64,000 nt of DNA from an uncultured Eubacteriales bacterium (GCA_934402395.1 CAKRTQ010000001.1:124001-188000); one strand, 5' to 3'. Shown: positions 7,456 to 16,181, counted from the first letter of the stretch. Made by a program: numbers and translations. Notes: generated by a model from the letters alone, not told the origin.

Positions 7456-8541
7456 TTATTTTCTTTTGGTCACGACAAGTGCGGAACCGAGAACGGCAAC
7501 CATAACGACTGCGCCATAGCCTACGAAGCTACCGCATCCGCTCTTACCGCCGGAAGCAGCAGTAGTTGCAGGGGCATCGGGAGCCTTGGTGGTGGGTGTG
7601 GTCTTGGGAGCATCGGTCACGGGCTCGGTCTTGGGAGCCTCAGTCACGGGCTCGGTCTTGGGAGCCTCGGTCGCGGGCTGCGTGGGAGCATCTGTCTCGA
7701 TGATCTCGGAGGTCTCGGGATACTTGTAGTTGGCAAGCTCAACATCGGTAAGGAACTCCTGAACATACATGCCCATGAAGTTAAGTCTGGAGCTGTTGCC
7801 GCCGTCTACTCTGTTACCGCCGCTGGTCTCAAGATGATAGAACTCGATGGTGTGTGTGCCCTTGGTCAGCTCGTAGGTAATGTTGTATACATAACCGACC
7901 TGGAAGTACTTGGAGTTCACACCGTTAGCGGTGGTGATGTTGGTGTTCTTTACATCATCTACGCTGTACTCGTAGCTGTAATCTCTGAAAGTGAGCTGAG
8001 TATCGCTGATGTTGACCTGCTTCTTGTTCTGTCCGTCAACGGAGATGGAGAAGCCGCGGTCTTTGGCATCATTGTCAACATCCGCCTCTTTGATCTGGGC
8101 GCATCCGACTACGACGAACTCGTAAATGCCATCCTTCGGGATGTCAACGTTGTAAACGAATTTGGCGGGAGAACCGTTGGTATAGTTGTTCTGCCAGCAT
8201 GCGGGATACTGCATAAGAACATATTCGTCCTTCTTGGAGATATCCACCACGAAGTTATCGTTGAAGAAATTTACAAAGGGGAAGCCCATCAAGGTGATGG
8301 TACGTTGACCGGTACCGGGAGCCTTGAAGTTCTCATCGCCGCCGTTTACATATGTATCATAAGCGATGAACTGAGCGTCGGTTCTTACAACGGGCAGAAA
8401 ACCGGTGTAGATTTCCATAGCAGTCGCAAACTTAACATCAGCGGTGATATCCTCGGCAGGAGCCGCTTCGGTCGCGAATGTGGGAAGGCACATCGCTACC
8501 GCAAGGATAAGCACGATAGCAAGAGAGAGTATTTTTTTCAT
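7456..8541 (-). CDS. Secreted beta-sandwich protein with GCGS C-terminal anchor
   Basis: Signal peptide at residues 1-23 (MKKILSLAIVLILAVAM... then FATEA). The middle (about 60-275) has CBM35/CBM6-like features, e.g. YNVDIPKDGIYEFVV and YELTKGTHTIEFYHLE, suggesting sugar or protein binding; not an assignment. A Thr/Pro linker with EPVTEAPKT repeats leads to KSGCGS (333-338), a hydrophobic stretch and the tail VVTKRK. This tripartite end (Cys motif, membrane helix, basic tail) resembles MYXO-CTERM-like sorting signals. AGGAGG lies 9 bases before the ATG, and the promoter is near consensus. The neighbour upstream has the same ending; downstream lie the Lgt-like and CPBP genes. Confidence 0.8.
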   Translation of the reverse strand: MKKILSLAIVLILAVAMCLPTFATEAAPAEDITADVKFATAMEIYTGFLPVVRTDAQFIAYDTYVNGGDENFKAPGTGQRTITLMGFPFVNFFNDNFVVDISKKDEYVLMQYPACWQNNYTNGSPAKFVYNVDIPKDGIYEFVVVGCAQIKEADVDNDAKDRGFSISVDGQNKKQVNISDTQLTFRDYSYEYSVDDVKNTNITTANGVNSKYFQVGYVYNITYELTKGTHTIEFYHLETSGGNRVDGGNSSRLNFMGMYVQEFLTDVELANYKYPETSEIIETDAPTQPATEAPKTEPVTEAPKTEPVTDAPKTTPTTKAPDAPATTAASGGKSGCGSFVGYGAVVMVAVLGSALVVTKRK

Positions 8542-8572
8542 TAGAGTGTTCCTCCTGATTTTATGTAGTTTA

Positions 8573-8601
8573 ATTTTACATCAAATCGTCGTAATTGTCA
8601 A
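8573..8601 (-). promoter_or_regulatory. Near-consensus promoter with TTTGATG before TAAAAT
   Basis: On the minus strand TTGACA (8601-8596), 17-base spacer ending TTTGATG, TAAAAT (8578-8573). The same spacer end and -10 are found upstream of the solute-binding lipoprotein at 38026-38054. A CGGACGTCCG palindrome lies about 40 bases upstream. Confidence 0.8.
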
Positions 8602-8680
8602 GCGTCAAGCATTCTTTTTGACACAATGCACTAATTCGGACGTCCGAAAATGTGAAAAATGCCGAAAACAAAAAGTTTTA

Positions 8681-9778
8681 TCAGTCTCTGTCGCGCTTGC
8701 CTCGGAAAGCAGCACAGCCTATTGAGGCAACAGCTGCCATAACAGCCGCAGGCAACGCCGACGATCCGCATCCGCCCTTCTCCGTCGGCGCCGATGTTGC
8801 TGGTGCCGTCTCGGGCGTCTTTTCCGTAGTCAGCGGCACCGCGGACGTTGCGGCAGGCACGGTAACAGGCTCGGTGACCGGTTCGGTAACCGGTTCTGTC
8901 GCGGGAACAGTCACCGGCTCAGTGGCAGCGGGTGTGGTCTCCTCCGGCGTAGTCGCGACAGGATCGCGCTTGACCGGCGACTCGGGACGTGTTCCGTCCT
9001 TGTCAAGAAGCACGAATTCACCCGTTTTGCCGTTCTGGTCATCAAGGTTGGACGAATAAATGATCGCATCACGAACGCCGTTGTCGTTAACATCATCGTT
9101 GCACTGGATGCCGAAGCCGATATGCGCGCCCGGCGTGCAGACAAGGTGCACGATCTCATCCGGTATTTTGATCGAAAACTCAATATTGTAGCCCTTGTCC
9201 GTTTTCACGACGGCGCATTTAGACAGACCGTAAAGCTCATCCATTGTTGCAAGTCCGCCCTTTTGAGGCAGCAACTCGTAAAGTGCACTGACCGTTGCGC
9301 CGACAGGATTGGAGATACGGAACATTCCGACCGAGAGATTTGCAAGATCGGAGTACATTCCGGTTTTCCCGCCGACGTATTTTTCAAGATCGGTAAGAAT
9401 GAAGTTGAGCTCCACGCAATCGGTCTTGTAGTCCTTGAACGCATATGTAACGGGAGTGTAGTCCGTCACCTCGATAAAACCGTAAAGGCTCGTTTCATCC
9501 CACATGAGATAGCTCTCAAAGGATGTCGCCTTTCCTTCCGGATACGCAAAGGATTTATCCTCGTATGTACAGTTGTGAACATAGCTTACAACGCTCGGTG
9601 TGGTGAAGTAATCGATATCCCTTTCGCCGTCAACAACGGCTTTTCCGTAGTAGATATCAAATACTTTGCCCTTGTCCGGCGCGTCGTTTGCCGCCAGCAC
9701 GCTGACGGCTGACAGTGCGGCAAGCATCAGCGCAAGAGCCGCCGCTGTCACCGCAGATAAGATTTTTTTCGTTTTCAT
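8681..9778 (-). CDS. Secreted CBM9/DOMON-like protein with GCGS C-terminal anchor
   Basis: Signal peptide about residues 1-29 (cleavage near VLAAND). Residues about 38-265 look like a family-9 carbohydrate-binding (DOMON-type) sandwich: IYYGKAVVDGERDIDY, MWDETSLYGFIEVTD, DCVELNFIL and a late YNIEFSIKIP. A linker of EPVTEPVT repeats (about 280-330) projects it from the surface. The end reads GGCGSS (335-340), a hydrophobic helix and RGKRDRD. It is the second protein here with this tail. GAAAGGA lies about 10 bases before the ATG. Likely a cell-surface glycan-binding protein; ligand unknown. Confidence 0.8.
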   Translation of the reverse strand: MKTKKILSAVTAAALALMLAALSAVSVLAANDAPDKGKVFDIYYGKAVVDGERDIDYFTTPSVVSYVHNCTYEDKSFAYPEGKATSFESYLMWDETSLYGFIEVTDYTPVTYAFKDYKTDCVELNFILTDLEKYVGGKTGMYSDLANLSVGMFRISNPVGATVSALYELLPQKGGLATMDELYGLSKCAVVKTDKGYNIEFSIKIPDEIVHLVCTPGAHIGFGIQCNDDVNDNGVRDAIIYSSNLDDQNGKTGEFVLLDKDGTRPESPVKRDPVATTPEETTPAATEPVTVPATEPVTEPVTEPVTVPAATSAVPLTTEKTPETAPATSAPTEKGGCGSSALPAAVMAAVASIGCAAFRGKRDRD

Positions 9779-9837
9779 TGTGATCGATATTCCTTTCTGT
9801 CGTTTTTATCAGCAGCCTGTTGCAGACAGGCGAACTG

Positions 9838-11223
9838 TCATTTTCGGAACAAGCACACCGTCTCAACGTGTCCGGTGCGCGGAAAAAGGTCGACCGGCTG
9901 CGCGTCGCCTACGGCATATCCGAGACGCGAAAGCTCCGCCGCATCGCGTGCAAGCGTGGCGGGATTACATGATATGTAAATTATCTTTTTTATGCCGGCA
10001 CGGTCAAGAGATGCAAGAAGCTCCGCATCACACCCTCGGCGCGGCGGGTCGAGCACAACCACATCCGGCACAAAGCCCCCCGCAAAGAGCAGCTCGCCGG
10101 TGACTGCCGCCGAGTCTGCGCATATGAAGCGCGCGTTTTCTATCCCGTTGCGCGCGGCGTTACGGCGGGCACATTCCACAGCCTCTGGCACGATCTCAAC
10201 GCCGCACAGCTCAGAACAGCAGGCAGACATCGAAAGACCTATCGTGCCGATACCGCAGTAAAGGTCAAGAAGCCGCAGCCTCTCACCGCCCAGCACCCCG
10301 GCGGCTGTCCGGCACAGCAGCTCCGCGGCATCGTGATTCACCTGATAAAACGCCGCCGGGGATATTTCCATCTCCATGCCGCAAAAAATATCGCGGAGAG
10401 CGGACTTGCCGCGCACTGTGCGGTATTCCCTGCCCGTTATCACATTTGTGTTTCCTCTGTTAACATTGATAAGCACCCCGCCGACAGACGGAAATTCAGC
10501 GCAGAGATCGGCTGCGATCGCCCCGGCTCCCGGCAGTTCACTGTCGTTTATTATGACCGTCACCTGAACCTCGCCGCTTCCGACGCCGAGCCGCAGGTAA
10601 AGATGCCGCAGAAGCCCTCTGCCCGTCGTTTCATCGTAAACAGTGAGCCCATCGCGCTCGGCGCGCCGGCAGAACCACACCGCAATGTCGCGGAATATTT
10701 CCGGATGAAGCGAACAGTCCTCATATCCCGCCACGCGGTGCGTACCTGATGCGTAAAACCCGGCGCGTATACCGTTTTTTGTCATAACAAAACGATACTG
10801 CGCCTTATTGCGACAGCCGCGCGTTTTGGGTTTTCCGTCCGCATCGCGTACACAAAGCACAGGGGATACCTTCACCGAGTCGAGTCCCGCCTTGCGGAAC
10901 TCAGCCTCGACCGAGTCTCTTTTCAGTTTCAGCTCGCTTTCATATTTGAGGAATCTGTATGCGCAACCGCCGCAGCTCGCGGGAGCCGTGCAGAACGGCT
11001 CCGGTTCGCGCTCGGGCGATGCGGCGATCATCTCCTCAAGCCGCGCCACGCAATAGCTTTTTGCAGTTTTGATGATCCTGACGCGCACACGATCGCCGCT
11101 GACCGCTCCGGGCACAAAGACGACCATTCCGCTGTCCGGCTCGCCGTCAGAAACGCGCCCGACCCCGTAGCCAAGGTTCGATACCGCGCTTATGTCAAGC
11201 ACGGTCATATCATTTTTACGCAT
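9838..11223 (-). CDS. rlmD: 23S rRNA (uracil-5-)-methyltransferase, RumA/RlmD family
   Basis: Methylates C5 of a uridine in 23S rRNA (U1939 and, in Gram-positive relatives, also U747) with S-adenosylmethionine. A TRAM RNA-binding domain is at residues 1-62. CTAPASCGGC (78-87) supplies three of the four Fe-S cysteines. DLYCGIGTIG is the SAM-binding loop, DPPRRG the motif IV and ISCNPATLARD contains the catalytic cysteine. 461 residues is normal. The methyl acceptor position cannot be fixed from sequence. It is followed at 60 bases by the CBM9-like gene, probably an independent unit. Confidence 0.92.
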   Translation of the reverse strand: MRKNDMTVLDISAVSNLGYGVGRVSDGEPDSGMVVFVPGAVSGDRVRVRIIKTAKSYCVARLEEMIAASPEREPEPFCTAPASCGGCAYRFLKYESELKLKRDSVEAEFRKAGLDSVKVSPVLCVRDADGKPKTRGCRNKAQYRFVMTKNGIRAGFYASGTHRVAGYEDCSLHPEIFRDIAVWFCRRAERDGLTVYDETTGRGLLRHLYLRLGVGSGEVQVTVIINDSELPGAGAIAADLCAEFPSVGGVLINVNRGNTNVITGREYRTVRGKSALRDIFCGMEMEISPAAFYQVNHDAAELLCRTAAGVLGGERLRLLDLYCGIGTIGLSMSACCSELCGVEIVPEAVECARRNAARNGIENARFICADSAAVTGELLFAGGFVPDVVVLDPPRRGCDAELLASLDRAGIKKIIYISCNPATLARDAAELSRLGYAVGDAQPVDLFPRTGHVETVCLFRK

Positions 11224-11232
11224 CGACCGGTA

Positions 11233-11913
11233 TCAGACATAAAATGTCTCGCCGTTGTCAAGGCAAAGACAGCCGAGCCTGCCGCCGCGCGCCGCGCCGC
11301 AGTCAAGCTCTATGTGACCATCACGGTGAACGATCCCGGTATTGCAGTCAAACTCTGCGCCGTCATGACGCTCGCCGCAGACCATTAACATTCCGGGAAA
11401 GGTCAGTACGGCACCTTCGGATGTGCGGAACGCATCATCGGGGTAGCTGTCAAGGTCGCGTCCATCCTTGTATCCGGCAATACCGGAGTGAACAAGAAGA
11501 TAATCAACCTCACCGACGTGCACTGTATCATACGGTGCCATATCCGAAAGATAATCGAGCACGCCTTCCTTCATATCCGCATCAAGCGCGCGGAAGGCAT
11601 CGAGCGCGACTCTGCCGCCGCTTGACGCCCAGCTGTTCATCTCCGCGATAAAGGTACTGTCCGGCGTTTCACCGCTTTCAAGCATACGCGTAAAGCCCGT
11701 AAGCATTTTTGAGGTCAGAGCGTCGCGGTCGCCCGCGACGGGCCAGATATTTTCACGGCACGAGAGGTCGCACAAAAGCTCCATGGGCTCGTCTCCCGTG
11801 TCGGAAATATCGCCGAGGATAAAAAGAACATCCTTTTTTCCGAATGATATCTTCTCAAGCATACGCAGAAAATCGGAATAGCACCCGTTAGGGCAAGACA
11901 TTACATAGGTCAT
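11233..11913 (-). CDS. Metallophosphoesterase-like protein with degenerate active site
   Basis: 226 residues. The family normally begins MTYVMSDIHGCY..., then GDVIDRG, GNHE and VGHTPT. Here these read MSCPNGCY, GDISDTG, GDRD and CGERHD, so nearly all metal-binding Asp, Asn and His residues are lost, while the family C-terminal block DCGAARGGRLGCLCLD is kept. It is therefore probably a pseudo-phosphatase with a binding or structural role, unless a distant metal site exists. The ATG at 11913 was preferred to the GTG at 11925, because GAAAGG sits directly before the GTG but 11 bases before the ATG. Lies 9 bases upstream of rlmD and is probably in the same transcript. Confidence 0.75.
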   Translation of the reverse strand: MTYVMSCPNGCYSDFLRMLEKISFGKKDVLFILGDISDTGDEPMELLCDLSCRENIWPVAGDRDALTSKMLTGFTRMLESGETPDSTFIAEMNSWASSGGRVALDAFRALDADMKEGVLDYLSDMAPYDTVHVGEVDYLLVHSGIAGYKDGRDLDSYPDDAFRTSEGAVLTFPGMLMVCGERHDGAEFDCNTGIVHRDGHIELDCGAARGGRLGCLCLDNGETFYV

Positions 11914-11941
11914 ATGAATAAACACCTTTCTTGATTACAGG

Positions 11942-12718
11942 TCAGAGTACCTCGGCGGGACAGCCGGGGTCAACGGTGATGACAGCAGCATCCGGAACGA
12001 TATCAAGCGCGAGGCGGCGAAGGATATCTGCCGCATGCCGCTCGGTATAGTAGTGCCCCGCGCCGATACAGCATATGCCGAGCACGCGGGCAAGGTCGAG
12101 CGTGTGATACTTGAATTCGCCGCCGATAACGGCGTCCGCGCCAAGCTCTGCGGCGCGTGTGACAAAGTCCGAACACGAACCGCTCACGACCGCTGCGCGG
12201 CGGATAGTTTTATCGGGGTAGGTCAGCAGAACACGCGGCGCCGAAAGCCGCATTTTGACTTCACCCGCAAGCGAACGTCCGCTCACGGCTGTAAAAAGAG
12301 TTCCGATCCTCCCCAGACCCTCCGCCTCGGGAATACCGAACGGTACGGTGCCGGTGGGGTCAAAAACGCCCAGAATATCACAGAGAACATCGTTCATGCC
12401 GCCTTTTGCGGCATCAAGACGGGCATGAAGAGACATTGCCGCGATACCGCGCGAAACAAGATATTCCCGCGCAAGGTACTGCGGGCTTCCCTCTTCCGGC
12501 TCACCGCCGTAAAGCATCGCATGATGCGTAAGGAGAATGTCTGCACCCGCATCGGCGGCGGCTTTTGCCGTGAATATGTTTGCATCAAGTGCCACAGCCA
12601 CGCGGCGCACAGTCCGCGCAGGTTCCGGAATGAATGCCACACCGTCAAAATCCTCGCAGCCGGCAAGCGGCGGCACCGCAAGCTCAAGCGCCCGGCAGAA
12701 TCCGTCAGCTCTCAACAT
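11942..12718 (-). CDS. Nif3-like dinuclear metal protein
   Basis: Homologue of the NIF3/YqfO family (GTP cyclohydrolase 1 type 2-related), hexameric toroid with two metals per subunit; biochemical role unsettled. Metal motifs: ILLTHHAMLYG (first His pair), SLHARLD and a C-terminal GAGHYYTE with the last His/Glu. 258 residues, without the long insert of YqfO. The start at 12718 was chosen because GGGAGGA lies 10 bases upstream; it overlaps the end of trmK by 14 bases. The trmK-nif3 order is very common in Firmicutes. Confidence 0.9.
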   Translation of the reverse strand: MLRADGFCRALELAVPPLAGCEDFDGVAFIPEPARTVRRVAVALDANIFTAKAAADAGADILLTHHAMLYGGEPEEGSPQYLAREYLVSRGIAAMSLHARLDAAKGGMNDVLCDILGVFDPTGTVPFGIPEAEGLGRIGTLFTAVSGRSLAGEVKMRLSAPRVLLTYPDKTIRRAAVVSGSCSDFVTRAAELGADAVIGGEFKYHTLDLARVLGICCIGAGHYYTERHAADILRRLALDIVPDAAVITVDPGCPAEVL

Positions 12719-13415
12719 GATATTCACGTCCTCCCTCCCGGCACAAATCGGCGGCAAGCGCGTCGTCGGCAGCGGCAGATATCTCATCCCCTCCGCGCCG
12801 TTTGCCCGCCGCGCTGACCGAAAGCTCGCGGCACAGACGCGCAATGTACCTGCGGCACAACTCGCCGCCGCGTGAAAGTATCATTGCCCCGGCAAGGAGC
12901 GACGAGTCGTCCGCTGTGCGGCGGCAGCCGTCATAGTGCGCACATATCAACTGGTATATCCTGTCCCCCTCATCGCCTACAAGCACCTCATCGTCAATAC
13001 AAAAACCGCCGTCAAGCAAAAAACGGCGCAGGGCTGCCTGTCGCGTCATGGGCTGAAGGACAAGACGTATATTTTCATTTTTAATATATTCGGAACCGCC
13101 GAGAATGCGTGCGATAAGCTCGCCGCCCATTCCGAGAACAAAAATATCCTCGGGGCGGAAAGCCTCAACGCCGTCAAGACCGTCGGCAAGCCGGAGGGTT
13201 ATCCGGTCGCCGAGCCCCGCAGCGGCAACATTGGCTGCGGCTCGTTCGAGCGGACCGCGATTTATATCGGTAGCCAACGCCCCCGCCGATACGCCGCGCT
13301 CAAGCAGATACACGGGAAGATACGCGTGATCGGTCCCGACATCGGCAATAAATTTACCCTGCCGCGCATATCCGGCGGCGGCAATAAGCCGCGCGCCGGG
13401 TGATCTTACGGTCAT
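12705..13415 (-). CDS. trmK: tRNA (adenine(22)-N1)-methyltransferase
   Basis: Methylates N1 of A22 in tRNA with SAM. DVGTDHAYLPVYLLERG (about 21-37) is the SAM-binding motif I with the family HAYLP variation; ATDINRGPLERA is motif II and LGMGGELIARIL (about 94-105) the typical motif IV. The C-terminal part is a helical domain. 236 residues is normal. Overlaps the Nif3-like start, indicating coupling. Preceded after 9 bases by the DUF1858 gene. Confidence 0.9.
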   Translation of the reverse strand: MTVRSPGARLIAAAGYARQGKFIADVGTDHAYLPVYLLERGVSAGALATDINRGPLERAAANVAAAGLGDRITLRLADGLDGVEAFRPEDIFVLGMGGELIARILGGSEYIKNENIRLVLQPMTRQAALRRFLLDGGFCIDDEVLVGDEGDRIYQLICAHYDGCRRTADDSSLLAGAMILSRGGELCRRYIARLCRELSVSAAGKRRGGDEISAAADDALAADLCREGGREYHVES

Positions 13416-13424
13416 ATGCGCCTG

Positions 13425-13640
13425 TCAGTCCTTTTTTGCGGCTTTTGCGGCAAGGAATTCGTTGATCTTTGCCACAAGAGCATCGGCATCGGTACCGTGA
13501 ACGGCACAGGCTTCCTCAATGGTCTCGCCGCGTGAAGCGGGGCAGCCGAGGCAGTGCATGCCGATGGCAAAGAAAAACTCTGCTGTGTCAACATTGTAGT
13601 CAAGTACGTCTCCGATAACGGTTTGCTTTGTTACAGTCAT
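13425..13640 (-). CDS. DUF1858 domain protein
   Basis: 71 residues: VIGDVLDYNVDTAEFFFAIGMHCLGCPASRG matches the DUF1858 pattern, a small redox-type domain with a CxxC (HCLGC, 29-33) often fused to hybrid-cluster or ScdA-like proteins. Stand-alone copies are frequent in anaerobes and are thought to act in disulfide or Fe-S chemistry; the exact role is unknown. It has its own near-consensus promoter and is the first gene of a unit with trmK and the Nif3-like gene. Confidence 0.85.
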   Translation of the reverse strand: MTVTKQTVIGDVLDYNVDTAEFFFAIGMHCLGCPASRGETIEEACAVHGTDADALVAKINEFLAAKAAKKD

Positions 13641-13684
13641 TTTAAATTATTCCTTTCAATAAATGTAACCTGATTTGTAATCTT

Positions 13685-13713
13685 ATTATACCCAATAACA
13701 AGGGCAAAGTCAA
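13685..13713 (-). promoter_or_regulatory. Sigma-A promoter of the DUF1858-trmK-nif3 unit
   Basis: Minus strand TTGACT (13713-13708), 17 bases, TATAAT (13690-13685). About 45 bases before the start codon. Confidence 0.8.
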
Positions 13714-13778
13714 TAGGACACGAAAAGTTTGCATCATCAAAAGAGGAGTTGCCGCGCCGTGGGGCGGCAGCTTCTGCC

Positions 13779-14303
13779 TTATGATGAGGCTCTGTCTTTT
13801 CCGGCAGCCGCAGCAGCGGCGGGTACTGCCGCGAGAGCCGTGACCCCCGCAGCGGCAAAAAGCCCAAACCTTATCCACGGACCGGCAATAACAGAAGCCA
13901 TACCGGCATCGTCCGTTCCGGCCCCGAGCGTAAAGCGGATGAACATATAGTCGGTAAGCATCGTCAGACGCCGAAGAAGCGGCGATGAGACCGCCGCAGC
14001 AAAGCACCCGATCATATACGCCGCACACCATGCGCGGGATCTTCTCACCGCCGTGATAACGGCAAACACCGCCGCCGCAAGCACAACCAAAACCGCACAT
14101 ATCAGCGGTACGGCAAGCTTAATACCGTCCGTGCCAGATCCCCAGTCAACCGCAAGACCGCCGCCGCTCACGGATATCCTTTTCAAGCTGTATTTCAATG
14201 ATTCAAGCAGTATGCGAAGATGATACACCGCAGCCGCGGCAAAGCATACAGCCGATATGACTGAAAATACAACGTTCTTTTTGGCGGCATTCATCCGGGT
14301 CAT
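13779..14303 (-). CDS. Membrane protein, unknown function
   Basis: 174 residues with about four hydrophobic segments (12-33, 62-88, 95-107 and 145-168), few charged residues and a short extracytoplasmic loop around residue 50. I do not recognise a family. GGAGGAC lies 6-7 bases before the ATG. The GCCGC-rich inverted repeat around 13747-13770 could end its transcript. The base composition resembles its neighbours. Confidence 0.55.
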   Translation of the reverse strand: MTRMNAAKKNVVFSVISAVCFAAAAVYHLRILLESLKYSLKRISVSGGGLAVDWGSGTDGIKLAVPLICAVLVVLAAAVFAVITAVRRSRAWCAAYMIGCFAAAVSSPLLRRLTMLTDYMFIRFTLGAGTDDAGMASVIAGPWIRFGLFAAAGVTALAAVPAAAAAAGKDRASS

Positions 14304-14486
14304 TCATACGTCCTCCGATCTCCGACTTTTGTGCTCTATCCCGCCTGCGCGCCGGGAACGCGCTCCCGGCAGTTCTTTATGCACATTATACACAATATTT
14401 TTCCGCGCGTCAACACACAGAGTCAGCAAAGGAACGGAATTTTAAAATGCCGGCGGGACAAATCACAGAAATTTTTCATTTACCTA

Positions 14487-14516
14487 TTGCAAAGACACGG
14501 CATTTTATGGTATACT
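14487..14516 (+). promoter_or_regulatory. prfB promoter
   Basis: TTGCAA (14487-14492), 18-base spacer, TATACT (14511-14516), followed by TATAAT at the next turn. The rest of 14304-14564 holds only a GCCGGGA/TCCCGGC hairpin (14351-14370). Confidence 0.65.
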
Positions 14517-14564
14517 ATAATGAACGATAACGACTTATCGAATAATTCGGAGTATTGATCTAAC

Positions 14565-15683
14565 ATGATAGTTGCACTTGAAGAAGCAAAATACAAGCTC
14601 GTGTCCCTCCGTCCCGTGCTCAAGGAGCTGGGCTCGGCACTGCGCGTAGATGAGCTGCGCGAGAAAGCGGAGGAGCTTGAAAAGGAAACGCTTGAGCCGG
14701 ATTTCTGGAGCAATCAGGAGCGTTCGTCCAAGATCCTTCAGACAATAAAGCAGTCAAAGGACACCGTATCCGAGTACGAAGCACTCTGTGCGCGCCTTGA
14801 GGATGCCATCACACTCGCCGAAATGGCAATAGAAGAAAATGACGAAAGTTCGGTGCCCGAGGTCCAGGCGGAGCTTGAAGCGATAATGAAGCAGGAGGAG
14901 CATGAACGCACCTCTATCCTTCTTTCCGGCGAATACGACCACAACAACGCCATAGTATCCTTCCATCCCGGCGCCGGTGGCACCGAGGCTCAGGACTGGG
15001 CGCTCATGCTTTACCGCATGATAACCCGTTGGGCTGAGCAGAACGGCTACAAGGTCAAGCTCACCGACTGGCTGGACGGCGAGGAAGCCGGCATCAAGAG
15101 CGCTACGATCTTCGTTGAGGGTCCCAATGCATACGGATATCTCAAGAGCGAGAACGGCGTTCACCGTCTTGTGCGCGTTTCCCCCTTTGATGCCGCCGGC
15201 AGACGGCAGACCTCGTTTGCATCGATCGAGGTAATGCCGGAGTTCGACAAGCTCGACGAGGTCGTTGTACGCGATGAGGACTATGACTTTATTCCCTTTC
15301 ATTCAAGCGGCGCGGGCGGTCAGAACGTAAACAAGGTCAGCTCGGCTGTGCGCATCGTACACAAGCCCACAGGCATCGTTGTCACCTGCCAGACAGAGCG
15401 TTCACAGCTTCAGAACAAGGAAACAGCTATGAAAATGCTCAAATCCAAACTCATGGAGATAAAGATCCGCGAGCGTCTTGACACGATCGCCGAGATACAG
15501 GGCAACAAGACCAATATCGAATGGGGCTCGCAAATACGCTCGTATGTGTTTATGCCCTACACGCTCGTCAAAGACAACCGCACCGGCTACGAAACCGGCA
15601 ATATAAACGCAGTCATGGACGGCGCACTTGACGGCTTCATGAACGCATACCTCAAGTATATCTCGAAACAGGAAAACAACTGA
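14565..15683 (+). CDS. prfB: Peptide chain release factor 2
   Basis: Releases the polypeptide at UGA and UAA codons in the ribosomal A site. SPFDAAGRR (206-214) is the SPF stop-codon recognition element, and HSSGAGGQNVNK (246-257) carries the GGQ that acts in the peptidyl-transferase centre. 372 residues, full length. The N-terminal region is continuous: around residue 26 the codons read L-R-V-D with no UGA, so the programmed +1 frameshift that autoregulates prfB in most bacteria is absent. Followed by a small membrane-associated protein. Confidence 0.96.
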   Translation: MIVALEEAKYKLVSLRPVLKELGSALRVDELREKAEELEKETLEPDFWSNQERSSKILQTIKQSKDTVSEYEALCARLEDAITLAEMAIEENDESSVPEVQAELEAIMKQEEHERTSILLSGEYDHNNAIVSFHPGAGGTEAQDWALMLYRMITRWAEQNGYKVKLTDWLDGEEAGIKSATIFVEGPNAYGYLKSENGVHRLVRVSPFDAAGRRQTSFASIEVMPEFDKLDEVVVRDEDYDFIPFHSSGAGGQNVNKVSSAVRIVHKPTGIVVTCQTERSQLQNKETAMKMLKSKLMEIKIRERLDTIAEIQGNKTNIEWGSQIRSYVFMPYTLVKDNRTGYETGNINAVMDGALDGFMNAYLKYISKQENN

Positions 15684-15730
15684 CGCGCCCGCCCTGCGGA
15701 GCAAAGATAAAACGAAAGGATAACATCGGC

Positions 15731-16171
15731 ATGAGACAACCCGCTAACACGGCAAATCCCAAAAGAATAAGAAAGCGGCTGCGCCGCGCATTCAGACTGT
15801 CGGTCGCCGCCGCTGCGGTGATCTCCATTTTCAAGCTCTGTGCATATGCAGAGGAACAGCGGCGCGATCTGATACGCCGCGAACGCCGCCGTTCGGCGTC
15901 TATAACGCTGCTTTTCAGCATTACCGCACTTGCTGCGCTCTTTGCGGCATTCGCCTCGGCTCTTACCGAAATAAAAAAGAAAAACGGCGGATATGCCATT
16001 GATCTTTTTGACCGCGACGAATATGACATTGTTTCTCCCGATGAGGAGGACGAGCTTGAAAGCATTATGCACGGCGAACTCGGAAACGACGAAGAAGATT
16101 CCGCCACGTCCTCGACAGTGAGCGCTCACATCCCCGTGGATGACGAAGCCACTGTGGAAAATTACCGATAA
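15731..16171 (+). CDS. Small membrane-associated acidic-tailed protein
   Basis: 146 residues. A very basic N-terminus (RKRLRRAFR) precedes a hydrophobic segment (about 22-42); Arg-rich RRDLIRRERRR separates it from a second hydrophobic segment (about 56-80). The C-terminal third is acidic (EEDELESIMHGE...). The family is not recognised. AAAGGA is 9 bases before the ATG. It lies 47 bases downstream of prfB and ends before a paired terminator, so it is co-transcribed with prfB. The two helices with arginines inside suggest a hairpin in the membrane with a cytoplasmic tail. Confidence 0.55.
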   Translation: MRQPANTANPKRIRKRLRRAFRLSVAAAAVISIFKLCAYAEEQRRDLIRRERRRSASITLLFSITALAALFAAFASALTEIKKKNGGYAIDLFDRDEYDIVSPDEEDELESIMHGELGNDEEDSATSSTVSAHIPVDDEATVENYR

Positions 16172-16181
16172 CAGAATAAAC

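Noticed and set aside
7426..8544. Long plus-strand ORF rich in Gly/Leu/Ser
   Set aside because: It is the reverse complement of the Thr/Pro linker and the body of the secreted protein on the minus strand, which has a signal peptide, a good ribosome binding site and a promoter.
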